Shown: piece after piece, positions 18,664 through 27,236 of the stretch | Layout: the number at the start of each line of letters is the position of its first letter | Position numbering within the stretch: the first letter of the stretch is position 1 | Origin: Paenibacillus brasilensis | GTDB lineage: Bacteria > Bacillota > Bacilli > Paenibacillales > Paenibacillaceae | DNA length: 64,000 nt | NCBI RefSeq assembly: GCF_009363115.1 | Contig: NZ_CP045298.1 | Span: forward strand, 868,001 to 932,000 | Reading direction: 5' to 3' | Notes under the pieces: generated by a model | Told to the model about the DNA's origin: nothing | Seen by the model: only the letters and a program-made list of their open reading frames with translations | Databases searched by the model: none | Program-made: the position numbers and the translations under genes

Positions 18664-19494
18664 ATGTCTGATTCATTAGGAATGCTGACACCGGGTAAAA
18701 AAGTTTCTTTAAAAGATTGGAACCCTAAAGATACGCAGAATATCAAAAATAAAGAGGAAATTCAGCAGGAAACAGATCAATTAAAGGAACGCTTCGCGGA
18801 ATTGCAAAGTAAATTGTTTACGGAGAAGAAACAAGCCGTTTTGTTTGTGTTTCAGGGTATGGATTGCAGCGGAAAAGATGGCGTGATCAAGCAGGTATTT
18901 TCTAACCTGAATCCAGCGGGGGTGACGGTCCACAGCTTCAAATCACCTACGGCAGAGGAATTAAGCCATGATTTCCTGTGGCGTGCCCACAGTGTAACCC
19001 CGGGGCGTGGATATATTGCAGCATTCAACCGTTCTTATTATGAGGACGTACTGATTACGCGTGTTCACGGACAGGTATCCGATAAGCAGGCCAAACGGAG
19101 CATTAAACATATCAAGCATTTTGAACAGCTGTTGCTGGATAGCGGTGTAAAGGTCATTAAAATCTTTTTACATATTTCAAAGCAATTCCAGTTGGAGAAG
19201 CTGATCGACCGGATCGAGAAGCCTCACAAAAACTGGAAGCTAGATCCAAGTGATTTGCAGGAACGAAAATTTTGGAAGCAATATACGCAATACTATGAGG
19301 ACGTGCTGGAGCTAAGCGCAACCAAACAAGCTCCCTGGTACGTTGTTCCTTCGGATAACCGTTGGTATAGGGACTATACGGTACTGCGGATTGCCGTTCA
19401 GACGCTGGAGGAAATGAAGCTGTCCGATCCTGATCCAAGACCGGAGCTGGAGTCCCTTTTGCCTGAGCTTTATAAAGAACGGGATAAAAAATAG
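18664..19494 (+). CDS. Polyphosphate kinase 2 family protein
   Basis: 276 aa. PPK2 fold with Walker A FQGMDCSGKDGVIKQVF (about residues 61-77), lid region HDFLWRAHSVTPGRGYIAAF, and Walker B NRSYYEDVLITRVH (about 122-135). These enzymes transfer phosphate from polyphosphate to nucleotides; class (NDP or NMP acceptor) cannot be fixed by eye, although the length and single-domain form fit the class I/III group. AAAAGGAGCG precedes the ATG. Monocistronic, with its own promoter and terminator. Confidence 0.92.
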   Translation: MSDSLGMLTPGKKVSLKDWNPKDTQNIKNKEEIQQETDQLKERFAELQSKLFTEKKQAVLFVFQGMDCSGKDGVIKQVFSNLNPAGVTVHSFKSPTAEELSHDFLWRAHSVTPGRGYIAAFNRSYYEDVLITRVHGQVSDKQAKRSIKHIKHFEQLLLDSGVKVIKIFLHISKQFQLEKLIDRIEKPHKNWKLDPSDLQERKFWKQYTQYYEDVLELSATKQAPWYVVPSDNRWYRDYTVLRIAVQTLEEMKLSDPDPRPELESLLPELYKERDKK

Positions 19495-19544
19495 CTGCAT
19501 AAGCGCTGCATTAAATCCACATATGGTGAAACACGCCTCATAAA

Positions 19545-19613
19545 AAAAGCTTTCGAAACCGACCTCGGCTGAAAATGCCATGGTCTGGACTCGGAAGCTT
19601 TTGTTTCCTTTTG
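19545..19613 (+). terminator. Terminator after ppk2
   Basis: AAAAGCTTTCGA pairs with TCGGAAGCTTTT across an inner GACC/GGTC helix, followed by a T-rich tail. The convergent crcB genes may use it from the other side. Confidence 0.6.
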
Positions 19614-19641
19614 CAATCTTCATGTAGGGACTTACAAGGTT

Positions 19642-19998
19642 TTAACTTAGTCTATAACCAATAGCTGCGGCAACAACTCCTACCACCACCGAAGCCAGTA
19701 CATACGCAGCCATCCGCCGGTATTCTCCACGCTCCATCAGTTGAAGCGATTCATAGCCGAATGTTGAAAAGGTCGTATAGCCGCCACAAAAACCTGTTCC
19801 TAGCAGCATCCAGAGTGCAAGAGACAGATGTTGCTGCGTAAATTCGCCATACAACCAACCCAGCAGCAAGGAACCACTGATATTAATGAGCCACGTTCCC
19901 CACGGAAATGCGGTTCCAAACCGCTTTCCAGCCCACATGCCAAGCCCGTACCGCGCCAATGTACCTACAACCCCGCCTGCCGTCGCCCACCAGATCAT
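19642..19998 (-). CDS. crcB: Fluoride exporter subunit CrcB, copy 1
   Basis: 118 aa from the ATG at 19998 (MIWWATAGGVVGTLARYGLG), chosen because AAGGAGG lies upstream and the ATG overlaps the stop of the other crcB copy (ATGA). The Fluc/CrcB family has four transmembrane helices and forms dimers with two F- pores. GTGFCGGYTTFSTFGYESLQLME is the signature polar track and the phenylalanine box. Paired with the next gene, it probably forms a heterodimer, as in Bacillus. Confidence 0.92.
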   Translation of the reverse strand: MIWWATAGGVVGTLARYGLGMWAGKRFGTAFPWGTWLINISGSLLLGWLYGEFTQQHLSLALWMLLGTGFCGGYTTFSTFGYESLQLMERGEYRRMAAYVLASVVVGVVAAAIGYRLS

Positions 19999-20396
19999 AT
20001 CCGTTCCTCCTTGGGGACAGCTTCCGTCATTTTTGTGCCCAGACGAATACCTGCCCACGTCAAAAACAGTCCTCCGCCTACGCTAAGCAGCAGGTACAAC
20101 ACAGCCGTCAGTATACGATCGTGAACGGTGAGGCGTACAGCATCTACGGCAAAGGTGGAAAAGGTAGTGAAGCCACCTGTAAAGCCTGTCCCGATGGCAA
20201 GTCGCAAGCGGGGCTTGATCCGCCATGAGCGCAAAGTTACTGTAAAGAACCAGCCAAGGAACAGACAACCGATCCAATTGATTAGCAGCACGCCAAGTGG
20301 AAAATCCGCCCCGGCCGCAGGCAGTAGTGATTGCACGCCGTAGCGGGCAGAGGTCCCGAGCGCTCCGCCTGCCGCGACGAATAGCATGTCTTTCAT
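19995..20396 (-). CDS. crcB: Fluoride exporter subunit CrcB, copy 2
   Basis: 133 aa, MKDMLFVAAGGALGTSARYG at the start; four transmembrane helices. The signature GTGFTGGFTTFSTFAVDAVRL matches the family. Translationally coupled to copy 1. The two copies differ throughout, so this is an old divergence, consistent with opposite membrane topologies of a heterodimeric fluoride channel. I searched the 90 bases upstream for a fluoride riboswitch and found no convincing match. Confidence 0.92.
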   Translation of the reverse strand: MKDMLFVAAGGALGTSARYGVQSLLPAAGADFPLGVLLINWIGCLFLGWFFTVTLRSWRIKPRLRLAIGTGFTGGFTTFSTFAVDAVRLTVHDRILTAVLYLLLSVGGGLFLTWAGIRLGTKMTEAVPKEERI

Positions 20397-20483
20397 TTTT
20401 TTATCCCCTTCTTCGCTCTTGCATGATCACGGTGTCATCATATCTATCCCACACACACCGCTCGTCTGTCTGTAGCATGCATT

Positions 20484-21794
20484 CTATAACTGTGATTCCC
20501 GCCACCGCTGGTTTTGTCTGATTTTTGACTCGTTCCCCTGCTCAGTAGCCTGGTAAAAGGTCAGATCTGCTATCGAATCAGGCAAATATTGCTGCTTCAC
20601 ATAATGGTTCGGATAATTGTGCGGGTATTGATACCCAACATGGCCGAGCTTTTCCGAGCCTTTGTAGTGTGCGTCGCGCAAATGCAGCGGCACCTCGGCC
20701 GATTTGATATCGTCCATCGCCGACATGGCCCGTGAAATCGCCGTATATACGGCATTCGATTTGGGACTTTCCACAGCGAACAAAATGGCCTGTGCAATGT
20801 TCAGCTTGGCCTCGGGCCAGCCGTTATTGCGGTAGGCTTCAAGCGCACTTACTGCTTGAACCATCGCCTGCGGATTCGCCAGGCCAATGTCCTCGCTGCT
20901 CGCCGCGATGAGGCGGCGAATAAAGGTCATCGGGTCCATGCCGAGCTTCTCTACGGCGTACAGGAACCAGAACAGCGCCGCGTCGCTGGAGCCGCGAATG
21001 CTTTTGTGAAAGGCAGACAGCACGTCATACTGCGTAGACTCGTCTGCCTTGACAATCGGGCGGCGAATGGATTCCTCCGCGACTTCCAGCGTCACGTGAA
21101 CCGTGCCGTCTGCCAGCGGAGGCGTCGTAAGCGCCGCCAGTTCCAGCGCGTTCAAGGCGCGGCGGATATCGCCGTTCGCCATGGACGCGATGTGATCCAG
21201 CGCAGCTTCGTCTACCTGAAGCTGCATATAGCCAAGCCCCTTGTCCGCATCGCCCAAAGCGCGGCGCATGGCAGCCAGCGAATGCTCCTGGGTCAGCGCT
21301 TCAAGCTGAAACAACGTAGAACGGCTCATCAAGGCGCCGTTCACGTAGTGAAAGGGATTTTCGGTCGTGGCGCCAATAAACACGATCGTACCCTTTTCCA
21401 CCGCAGGCAGCAACGCATCCTGACGTGAGCTGTTAAAACGGTGCACCTCATCGAGAAACAGGATGGTTTTTTTCCCATACATGGATTTATTCGTTTGTGC
21501 ACGGTCAATGACTTCCCTTACGTCCTTCACAGATGCTTCAACTGCATTCAGACGGACGAAATCCCCTTGCGTATGCTGCGAGATAATATGCGCCAGCGTT
21601 GTTTTACCGCATCCCGGCGGTCCGTATAGTAAAATAGAGGAAACCTGGTCTGCCTCTATTGCTCTTCGCAGCAGCTTACCCGGTCCAACGACGTGCTCCT
21701 GTCCAATATATTCATCCAGCGAGGTCGGACGCAGACGATCCGCAAGCAACCGATTGCTTGGCGTCGATTCCTGGGAATATGAAAATAAGTCCAT
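20484..21794 (-). CDS. rarA: Replication-associated recombination protein RarA (MgsA/YrvN)
   Basis: About 436 aa from the ATG at 21794 (MDLFSYSQESTPSNRLLADR), preceded by AAGGAAGTGAATGA; the open frame continues to 21887 without a better site. AAA+ ATPase: Walker A LYGPPGCGKTTLAH, Walker B TILFLDEVHRFN, sensor and arginine-finger region FIGATTENPFHYVNGALMSR, and a C-terminal tetramerisation domain. RarA acts at stalled replication forks. Same neighbourhood as in Bacillus (next to cymR/mnmA on one side and aspS on the other), but here accessory DNA separates it from both. Confidence 0.94.
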   Translation of the reverse strand: MDLFSYSQESTPSNRLLADRLRPTSLDEYIGQEHVVGPGKLLRRAIEADQVSSILLYGPPGCGKTTLAHIISQHTQGDFVRLNAVEASVKDVREVIDRAQTNKSMYGKKTILFLDEVHRFNSSRQDALLPAVEKGTIVFIGATTENPFHYVNGALMSRSTLFQLEALTQEHSLAAMRRALGDADKGLGYMQLQVDEAALDHIASMANGDIRRALNALELAALTTPPLADGTVHVTLEVAEESIRRPIVKADESTQYDVLSAFHKSIRGSSDAALFWFLYAVEKLGMDPMTFIRRLIAASSEDIGLANPQAMVQAVSALEAYRNNGWPEAKLNIAQAILFAVESPKSNAVYTAISRAMSAMDDIKSAEVPLHLRDAHYKGSEKLGHVGYQYPHNYPNHYVKQQYLPDSIADLTFYQATEQGNESKIRQNQRWRESQL

Positions 21795-22000
21795 TTCATT
21801 CACTTCCTTATGGTTATATGAACGAATACCTCTTAAAAAACATTCTTTATCGTATTCCCTCATACAGTTAAAAACCTGAAAATTCAAATCATCAATTGTA
21901 TTGAAACGAGTTGAACCGCCTCTATTCTACCATAACCGCTAACAAGTTGCAGATAGCATGGTCATGGCACATCTGTATACCTGCAAGTCTGCCGCGCACA

Positions 22001-22047
22001 ATAAGAAAGAACAGCCAAGGACGAAAGATAAATTCCATGGCTGTTCC
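22001..22047 (-). terminator. Terminator downstream of helD
   Basis: Minus strand: GAACAGCCATGG and CCTTGGCTGTTC form a 12-bp stem, then TTTCTTATTG. It lies about 95 bases after the helD stop. Confidence 0.75.
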
Positions 22048-22139
22048 CAGAATAGTGTACTTCTACTTCCATAACATCCACTACAACGGTGAACGGTAGC
22101 TTGAGTATTAGTACAAACGATTTTCTACTGTGATTTTCC

Positions 22140-24281
22140 TTACTCCGGCTGCTTCTGTACATAACTTGGAAGTGCACCGTCATGCATGAGCCACAGCTCA
22201 TGCAGCGCACGAGTACATCCCACATACAACAGCTTGGCATCCCAGGCCAGCTCTCCATAATGCTCATGGTCAGCATCCGCTACAATGACTGCATCGAACT
22301 CCAACCCCTTGGAGAGATACACAGGCAGAACGGACAAGCCGCCCTCATATTGCTGTTTACCGCCGTCAATCAGATTTACGTCCAGCCCAGCATGTATGAA
22401 AACCTCATGAAGTTCTACAGCCTCTTTTAAGGTACGTGTCAGCACGGATACAGTGCGATAATCCTTGGAGGAAAGCTCTTTGAGAGCGGTAAGCAAATGC
22501 TGTTCACGTCCGGATGTGTCATAAGATTCGGTACGCACCGGATCGCCACTACGAAATACCGGAACTGCTGTAATGCCGCCGCGAACTCCCTGCTCCAAAA
22601 TTGTATTTGCAAATTCTATAATTTCTAGGGTTGATCTGTAGCTTCGAGTCAGTGCAAAATACGCCGTATGTTCTGGCGCAAAAAGAGAGCTCATTTCCTC
22701 CCACGCATGTACGCCACGGTATTCATGAATCCCCTGCGATAAATCGCCAAGTATTGTAAAGGAATGTCCTTTTACGAACAAATCCAGCAATGCGATATGA
22801 AAAGGCGAAAAATCCTGCGCCTCATCAATGACCACATGGTCAAAACGCTGAGACGATTCTACCTCATGAATCAGCACGTGGAGATACACCAAGGCAGTCA
22901 AATCCTCTTCGCGGATCACCTGATTTCGCAGGTCCGACTGTGTAGTCTTGAAAATAGCAGCCGGCAAAGAAGCCTTCATCTCCGCAGCCGTTTCTGCGGG
23001 TAATCCTTTGGCTGCCTGAAAAAGCTGCTTGTAAAGCGTCAGTGCGTCGTATTGAGGCCATTTTTTAGCATATGCCTTTTCTCGAGTCCCTGCTTTTTTC
23101 TTACGCTCCTTGAGCGCAGCCGCCGAAGGCGATTTTTTCAGCTCCATTTCAATCCAGCGATGGACTCTTGCAAGCACTCGCTCCTTCCGCTTCGCGAGCG
23201 GATATGGCTTGTATTCCTCATTGAACCAATTCAAAATCTCAGCTCGCGGCAGCACCGCCCCATCCCAGGGTGAAAAGTCGCCTGCCGGTACCGAGATAGG
23301 CTCCAGCCGCTCCACAAATGCCTGAAGCAGCTTCATAAAGTGAACCGAACCTTTGAATCGTCCCGGCGCCTCGTCCATAGACTTCGTCCGTAGGCTGCCG
23401 CTCTCAAACCAATAAGATAACGTTTCGGCAGGGTCCGCCAGAGGTAAATCCAGCCCCAACAAATGGAGCGCCCAGTCCGCAAATGTACTTTGCTGAATAT
23501 TTCCGACCCCCAGCTCTGGAAGTACATCTGAAATATAATCGAGAAACATATGGTTCGGCGCGAAAATGACCATCTTGTCCGCCGACACTTGATCCTTGTA
23601 TTGATAAAGCAAAAATGCGAGACGATGCAGCGCTACCGTCGTCTTGCCACTTCCCGCTACCCCCTGAATAACGAGGGCTGTATTTTTGGCCGCGCGGATG
23701 ATCTGATCCTGCTCGGCCTGAATGGTAGATACGATATCCCGTAAACGGTTATCCTTGTTCTCTCCCAAACGGTAAACGAGAAATTCATCGGAAACGGCAG
23801 GCCCATCGCTTTCACGATTGTATGTATCAGCTACCCGTTCCAGAATTCTTTTACGGATGACAACGTTGCGTTTCAGATACACCAAGCCCTCAATCGTTCC
23901 CTCGGGAGCCTCGTAGGACGCGGTTTCTTCACCACCTGTAAACGAATAAAACAAGCTGGCAATCGGCGCACGCCAATCAATCACAAGCGGATACGCCGAT
24001 GTCTCTTCACGCTCCACTCCGACTTTACCGATATACAGCGGCTTACGCTGCCCTCTGCCACGCTCGTCAAAATCCATGCGTCCAAAATAAGGCTCCTGTG
24101 AGCTTTTGGCCAAAGCCTGACGTTTTTCCTCCCGCGCAGATTCCAGCACTTGCTCCGTAAAGTCATGTCCGGTGTATACCGGCGTATTACGAAGCTGTTC
24201 CAATCTCCGATCAATTTCCTCCATAGCAAGCGACAGCCTGTGCTGTTCTTCTTGATAGGCACTTTGAAACTCATTCTCCAT
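22140..24281 (-). CDS. helD: UvrD/Rep-like helicase HelD, RNA polymerase recycling factor
   Basis: 713 aa. Starts MENEFQSAYQEEQHRLSLAM behind AGGAGGTAAC. The N-terminal long coiled arm (about 1-60) is characteristic of HelD and probes the RNA polymerase secondary channel. Walker A ALVIQGVAGSGKTTVALHRL is at about residues 203-222, Walker B HVVIDEAQDFSPFH, and motif IV/V FALTRSYRSTLEIIEFAN. HelD uses ATP to release stalled RNA polymerase from DNA and nucleic acid, and in some species gives rifampicin tolerance. At 713 aa it is slightly shorter than B. subtilis HelD (774 aa). Monocistronic. Confidence 0.9.
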   Translation of the reverse strand: MENEFQSAYQEEQHRLSLAMEEIDRRLEQLRNTPVYTGHDFTEQVLESAREEKRQALAKSSQEPYFGRMDFDERGRGQRKPLYIGKVGVEREETSAYPLVIDWRAPIASLFYSFTGGEETASYEAPEGTIEGLVYLKRNVVIRKRILERVADTYNRESDGPAVSDEFLVYRLGENKDNRLRDIVSTIQAEQDQIIRAAKNTALVIQGVAGSGKTTVALHRLAFLLYQYKDQVSADKMVIFAPNHMFLDYISDVLPELGVGNIQQSTFADWALHLLGLDLPLADPAETLSYWFESGSLRTKSMDEAPGRFKGSVHFMKLLQAFVERLEPISVPAGDFSPWDGAVLPRAEILNWFNEEYKPYPLAKRKERVLARVHRWIEMELKKSPSAAALKERKKKAGTREKAYAKKWPQYDALTLYKQLFQAAKGLPAETAAEMKASLPAAIFKTTQSDLRNQVIREEDLTALVYLHVLIHEVESSQRFDHVVIDEAQDFSPFHIALLDLFVKGHSFTILGDLSQGIHEYRGVHAWEEMSSLFAPEHTAYFALTRSYRSTLEIIEFANTILEQGVRGGITAVPVFRSGDPVRTESYDTSGREQHLLTALKELSSKDYRTVSVLTRTLKEAVELHEVFIHAGLDVNLIDGGKQQYEGGLSVLPVYLSKGLEFDAVIVADADHEHYGELAWDAKLLYVGCTRALHELWLMHDGALPSYVQKQPE

Positions 24282-24470
24282 TTCAGTTACCTCCTAAGAA
24301 TATCAAGTCTCGATTTCTGCATCTTTTTCACTTGCTCGACACAAAAAAAGGAAAGTAAGCGTAACACATTTAACCACAAAAATCCAATCTTATTTCCCAA
24401 TACGCTTATTTTATATACGAAAGACCTCTTATTAAAACACAAACTAATGGATTACCCAGATATGGAGCTT

Positions 24471-24503
24471 TGCCGCAGCAGCGGAGCGGGTGATTTGAAT
24501 CCG
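24471..24503 (+). repeat. Truncated copy of dispersed GCAGCAGCGGAGCGGG repeat
   Basis: 33 bases here (TTGCCGCAGCAGCGGAGCGG through ATTTGAATCC) are identical to 36408-36440, and the preceding ATATGGAGCT also resembles TGTATGGACC there. After ATCC the two diverge, so this copy lacks the long hairpin of the 36.4-kb copy. Confidence 0.75.
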
Positions 24504-24539
24504 AATATTAACGATATGGTTGCTTTGATATAAAAAACA

Positions 24540-24592
24540 CCCCTTACAGCAGTAGGTTTTACGAATTAACCTGTCTGTTGTAAGGGGAACAT
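24540..24592 (-). terminator. Terminator of the cit operon
   Basis: Minus strand: CCCCTTACAACAG pairs with CTGCTGTAAGGGG, and inside it AGGTT pairs with AACCT. The hairpin is followed by TGTTTTTTATATC. It follows citG by about 30 bases. Confidence 0.85.
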
Positions 24593-24618
24593 ATCACTTT
24601 GCGGACAGCCCTTTTTCA

Positions 24619-25485
24619 TTAAAATGGGTCGGGTAGACATAAATATTCCAACATGATTGTAACTGCCAGTAAATCAGCGGAGCCACCAGGACTAACATTT
24701 TTTTGCACAAAATCATCGTTCATTCGATGGATCATGGCGACACCTCTCTCTGACAAGATACCGCCCGCCTCTAGCACCTGCCTGGCATATTCCTGGACAT
24801 AGGTTAGCATCTCCCTATCGTGTCTACCAACGACATTCGTATCTTCGTTGACAACCATCAGTTGTAACAGGGTTTGAACACAAATATCATTCACATGGTA
24901 TCGTTGCGATGACCTCAACTCACGATAAACGGGCAGAGCATACTCTCGCACGGTGGGAAAGCCTGCTTCCACCTCACCACGTATGCCCATCATACCCCAC
25001 TCTTTATACAACCGTTCGCCGACCGTTAAGCCTGTTGATTTTTTCAGGGATGCAAGCTCACTCGCACATAAACCTTTGGTCATCTGAGCAATGGTCTCAC
25101 AAATGATTTGTTCATCCAGCCTGCTGGCAGCTGCTCGTGTCGTGTAACAATACGCAGCAGCAGCACATATAATTCCTAACGAAAAAATAAGTCCTTTATG
25201 TGTGTTCACCCCGCCTGTTGCGGTAAACATAGCCTGTTCGGCTTCCTGTCCCAAGGGGCGTAGATTCGCAAATAGTATACGGAGATCCTCTCCATGAAAG
25301 GAACTTCCCGCCTTTGCACATCTTTCAAAGTAGCCGGAAAGTGCGGCCGCACTAGACATAAACGTAAAGAAGTCCATATCCTTGTGAGCACCACGATTAA
25401 ACCGATCTACCAGTCCCGGCTTTGGGCTGGCAGAGACCTCTGTTAACAGCGCAAGGACAGCTTGTTGACCAAGAGGAATGACCAT
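24619..25485 (-). CDS. citG: Triphosphoribosyl-dephospho-CoA synthase CitG
   Basis: 288 aa. It makes 2'-(5''-triphosphoribosyl)-3'-dephospho-CoA from ATP and dephospho-CoA, the precursor of the citrate lyase prosthetic group. Family motifs are LLTEVSASPKPGLVDRFNRGAHKDMDFFTFM near the N-terminus and TGGVNTHKGLIFSLG at about 89-103. VNEDTNVVGRHD occurs further on. Last gene of the cit operon, 43 bases after citX, followed by a terminator. Confidence 0.92.
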   Translation of the reverse strand: MVIPLGQQAVLALLTEVSASPKPGLVDRFNRGAHKDMDFFTFMSSAAALSGYFERCAKAGSSFHGEDLRILFANLRPLGQEAEQAMFTATGGVNTHKGLIFSLGIICAAAAYCYTTRAAASRLDEQIICETIAQMTKGLCASELASLKKSTGLTVGERLYKEWGMMGIRGEVEAGFPTVREYALPVYRELRSSQRYHVNDICVQTLLQLMVVNEDTNVVGRHDREMLTYVQEYARQVLEAGGILSERGVAMIHRMNDDFVQKNVSPGGSADLLAVTIMLEYLCLPDPF

Positions 25486-25528
25486 ACTAACAACCTTCTT
25501 CTCTGGATTTTTTAATGATGATGAACGA

Positions 25529-26074
25529 TCATGCTCGTTTGACTACTTGATGCTTTCGCTTATAACCGTCCACCAGTGCTTTGATAGCTTCCAGCAATTC
25601 GGGAAGTGCATGTGCTCTGCTCCGTCCACAACCATGCGCAGCCTGGTCGCACAGGAGACATTTTCGCTTGCCCAAGCCAAGTTCATCTCTGGAGATTGCC
25701 CTTTCATTGAGTCCAATCACATCCAGATCCAGTAATCTTCCTAGTGGATGCCCATCTTCAATCGCAATGACCAACCTTTTCAATATTCGTGCATCTGCCT
25801 GAACGGGAACATATGCTTCTGGGCCTGTTAGCAGATCATACGCTTCACAGTGCAGCGGTGTCATTTGGTTCACCGCCAGCTGACTCATCAAGATACGATA
25901 GCCTTCATGAAAAACGTATTTACTAGTTGGAGAGGACTTCTGTGGTCCCGGGATATTGATCGTCATGCTGATCAGAGGTACCGTGTACCTGCTGATCAGT
26001 TGTCTTTGTCTATCTGCCCGGTTTTCGCGTGCCTGTAGCATTTCTTCAAGGGTGACCACCTCATACGGATACAT
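25529..26074 (-). CDS. citX: Apo-citrate lyase phosphoribosyl-dephospho-CoA transferase CitX
   Basis: 181 aa. It attaches the prosthetic group to the serine of CitD. Motifs: LEEMLQARENRADRQRQLIS, PLISMTINIPGPQKSS, GHPLGRLLDLDVIG and the cysteine-bearing KRKCLLCDQAAHGCGRSRAH, all typical of CitX. The start ATG sits 2 bases after the citC stop, with GGGAGATG ahead of it, so the two are coupled. Separate citX and citG genes exist here rather than the citXG fusion found in some bacteria. Confidence 0.92.
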   Translation of the reverse strand: MYPYEVVTLEEMLQARENRADRQRQLISRYTVPLISMTINIPGPQKSSPTSKYVFHEGYRILMSQLAVNQMTPLHCEAYDLLTGPEAYVPVQADARILKRLVIAIEDGHPLGRLLDLDVIGLNERAISRDELGLGKRKCLLCDQAAHGCGRSRAHALPELLEAIKALVDGYKRKHQVVKRA

Positions 26075-26075
26075 G

Positions 26076-27131
26076 TTATGACATCTCCCTGATACGCCTG
26101 ATGATTTCTCCAGCTTTCACTGACAATAAAAACTGATAGGTCGTGTCCGGTACAAGCTGCTTCACTTTATCCATTTGACCGAGACGGATATATTTGCGGA
26201 CCGCAGAGGCGCTGATTGCCTCACCTTCCCATAGCAGTCGCGGTATTTCCTCCACGTCGATTCCAACGGAAGGCAGTAATTTTTTCATGCTCGTGTTGTA
26301 CCTGCGGGTCAAGACACAGCTTGGCTCCTGACCGATATACCGTTTTTGAATATTTAGCAACGGAGCTATATACTGGCTAAATATTTTTAAATCTAGTGAT
26401 ATATGCGTACTTGCTGCCTCTTCATCATTTTTGAGGAAGTAAGAAGGAAACGTTGCGCCTGAGATAATATAGTCTTTGCCTTTGTGCAAGACCACATTGG
26501 CTAAATGTCTCACGCCTTCTTCCACTAGTCTGTATCTGACATCTGAGGGAAAAATGGATCGGTCCTCCCAGACTACAAAAAGATGTACCTTTTCCCAAAC
26601 CGCCGCTGCATGCTCGATTAAGTGCAGATGTCCAAGTGTGAATGGATTACAGTTCATGACAATCGCAGCCGAAGGCACGGGGTCCCCCGATTCCTGCAAA
26701 AGCTCTTGCTGATACTGCCTGACACCATCCCATCGGTTTTCCAACAAAACCGCCTTGGAGGATTCCTCCACGATTGGATAAAAGCCGAGATCCTTGAAAA
26801 TTTGTTTATTTACTGGTTTGGTATAAATAAACAGGTGATCCCTTCCCCTCCTGTATTCTTCATTTACTAAATGGCTAACGATTTGTGCCGATAGCCCCTG
26901 GTCTTTATAAGCTTCATCCACAGCAATGCACTTTAGTACACTGCCTGAAAAGGAACCTGTAGCGGCAATGTTGCTGCCATCTACAATTTCCATCGTATAT
27001 TCAATTTGATGGTCTATTCTAAGACCTTGGCGCTTAAGGAAATCGCGAAGCTTTCTTTGAGCGTCTTCAGAGGTTGGATTTAAAATCTCTTCACGCAAAT
27101 GTTCCATCCACATAGCCATAATGATCACCAT
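26076..27131 (-). CDS. citC: [Citrate (pro-3S)-lyase] ligase CitC
   Basis: About 350 aa. It acetylates the thiol of the CitD prosthetic group using acetate and ATP, activating citrate lyase. The N-terminal GNAT-like domain (about 1-130; AVDEAYKDQGLSAQIVSHLV) is followed by a nucleotidyltransferase domain with SAAIVMNCNPFTLGHLHLIE, the HxGH-type motif. The start is uncertain: ATGs at 27131, 27119 and 27113 are in frame. GGTGATC lies just before 27119, making that the likeliest. Part of the cit operon, 105 bases after the malic enzyme gene. Confidence 0.9.
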   Translation of the reverse strand: MVIIMAMWMEHLREEILNPTSEDAQRKLRDFLKRQGLRIDHQIEYTMEIVDGSNIAATGSFSGSVLKCIAVDEAYKDQGLSAQIVSHLVNEEYRRGRDHLFIYTKPVNKQIFKDLGFYPIVEESSKAVLLENRWDGVRQYQQELLQESGDPVPSAAIVMNCNPFTLGHLHLIEHAAAVWEKVHLFVVWEDRSIFPSDVRYRLVEEGVRHLANVVLHKGKDYIISGATFPSYFLKNDEEAASTHISLDLKIFSQYIAPLLNIQKRYIGQEPSCVLTRRYNTSMKKLLPSVGIDVEEIPRLLWEGEAISASAVRKYIRLGQMDKVKQLVPDTTYQFLLSVKAGEIIRRIREMS

Positions 27132-27236
27132 TTTTCTGCATGGAAGTCAGAATAAGTATGAATGACGCATCCCACACTCTGCAAGCGAAAGGATAGGATG
27201 CGCATCCTGTTTATTTGTTCTGAAAAGACAATGTCT

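Larger units (their letters stand above)
24282..24618. other. Intergenic region between helD and the cit operon end
   Basis: Holds the helD upstream region, a truncated copy of the dispersed repeat (24471-24503) and the cit operon terminator (24540-24592). No further coding sequence seen. Confidence 0.6.

Noticed and set aside
20397..20483. Possible fluoride riboswitch (TGATGACACC-like stretch) upstream of crcB
   Set aside because: The GGCGATG-type 5' element and pseudoknot partners are not visible; similarity is too weak without a covariance model.
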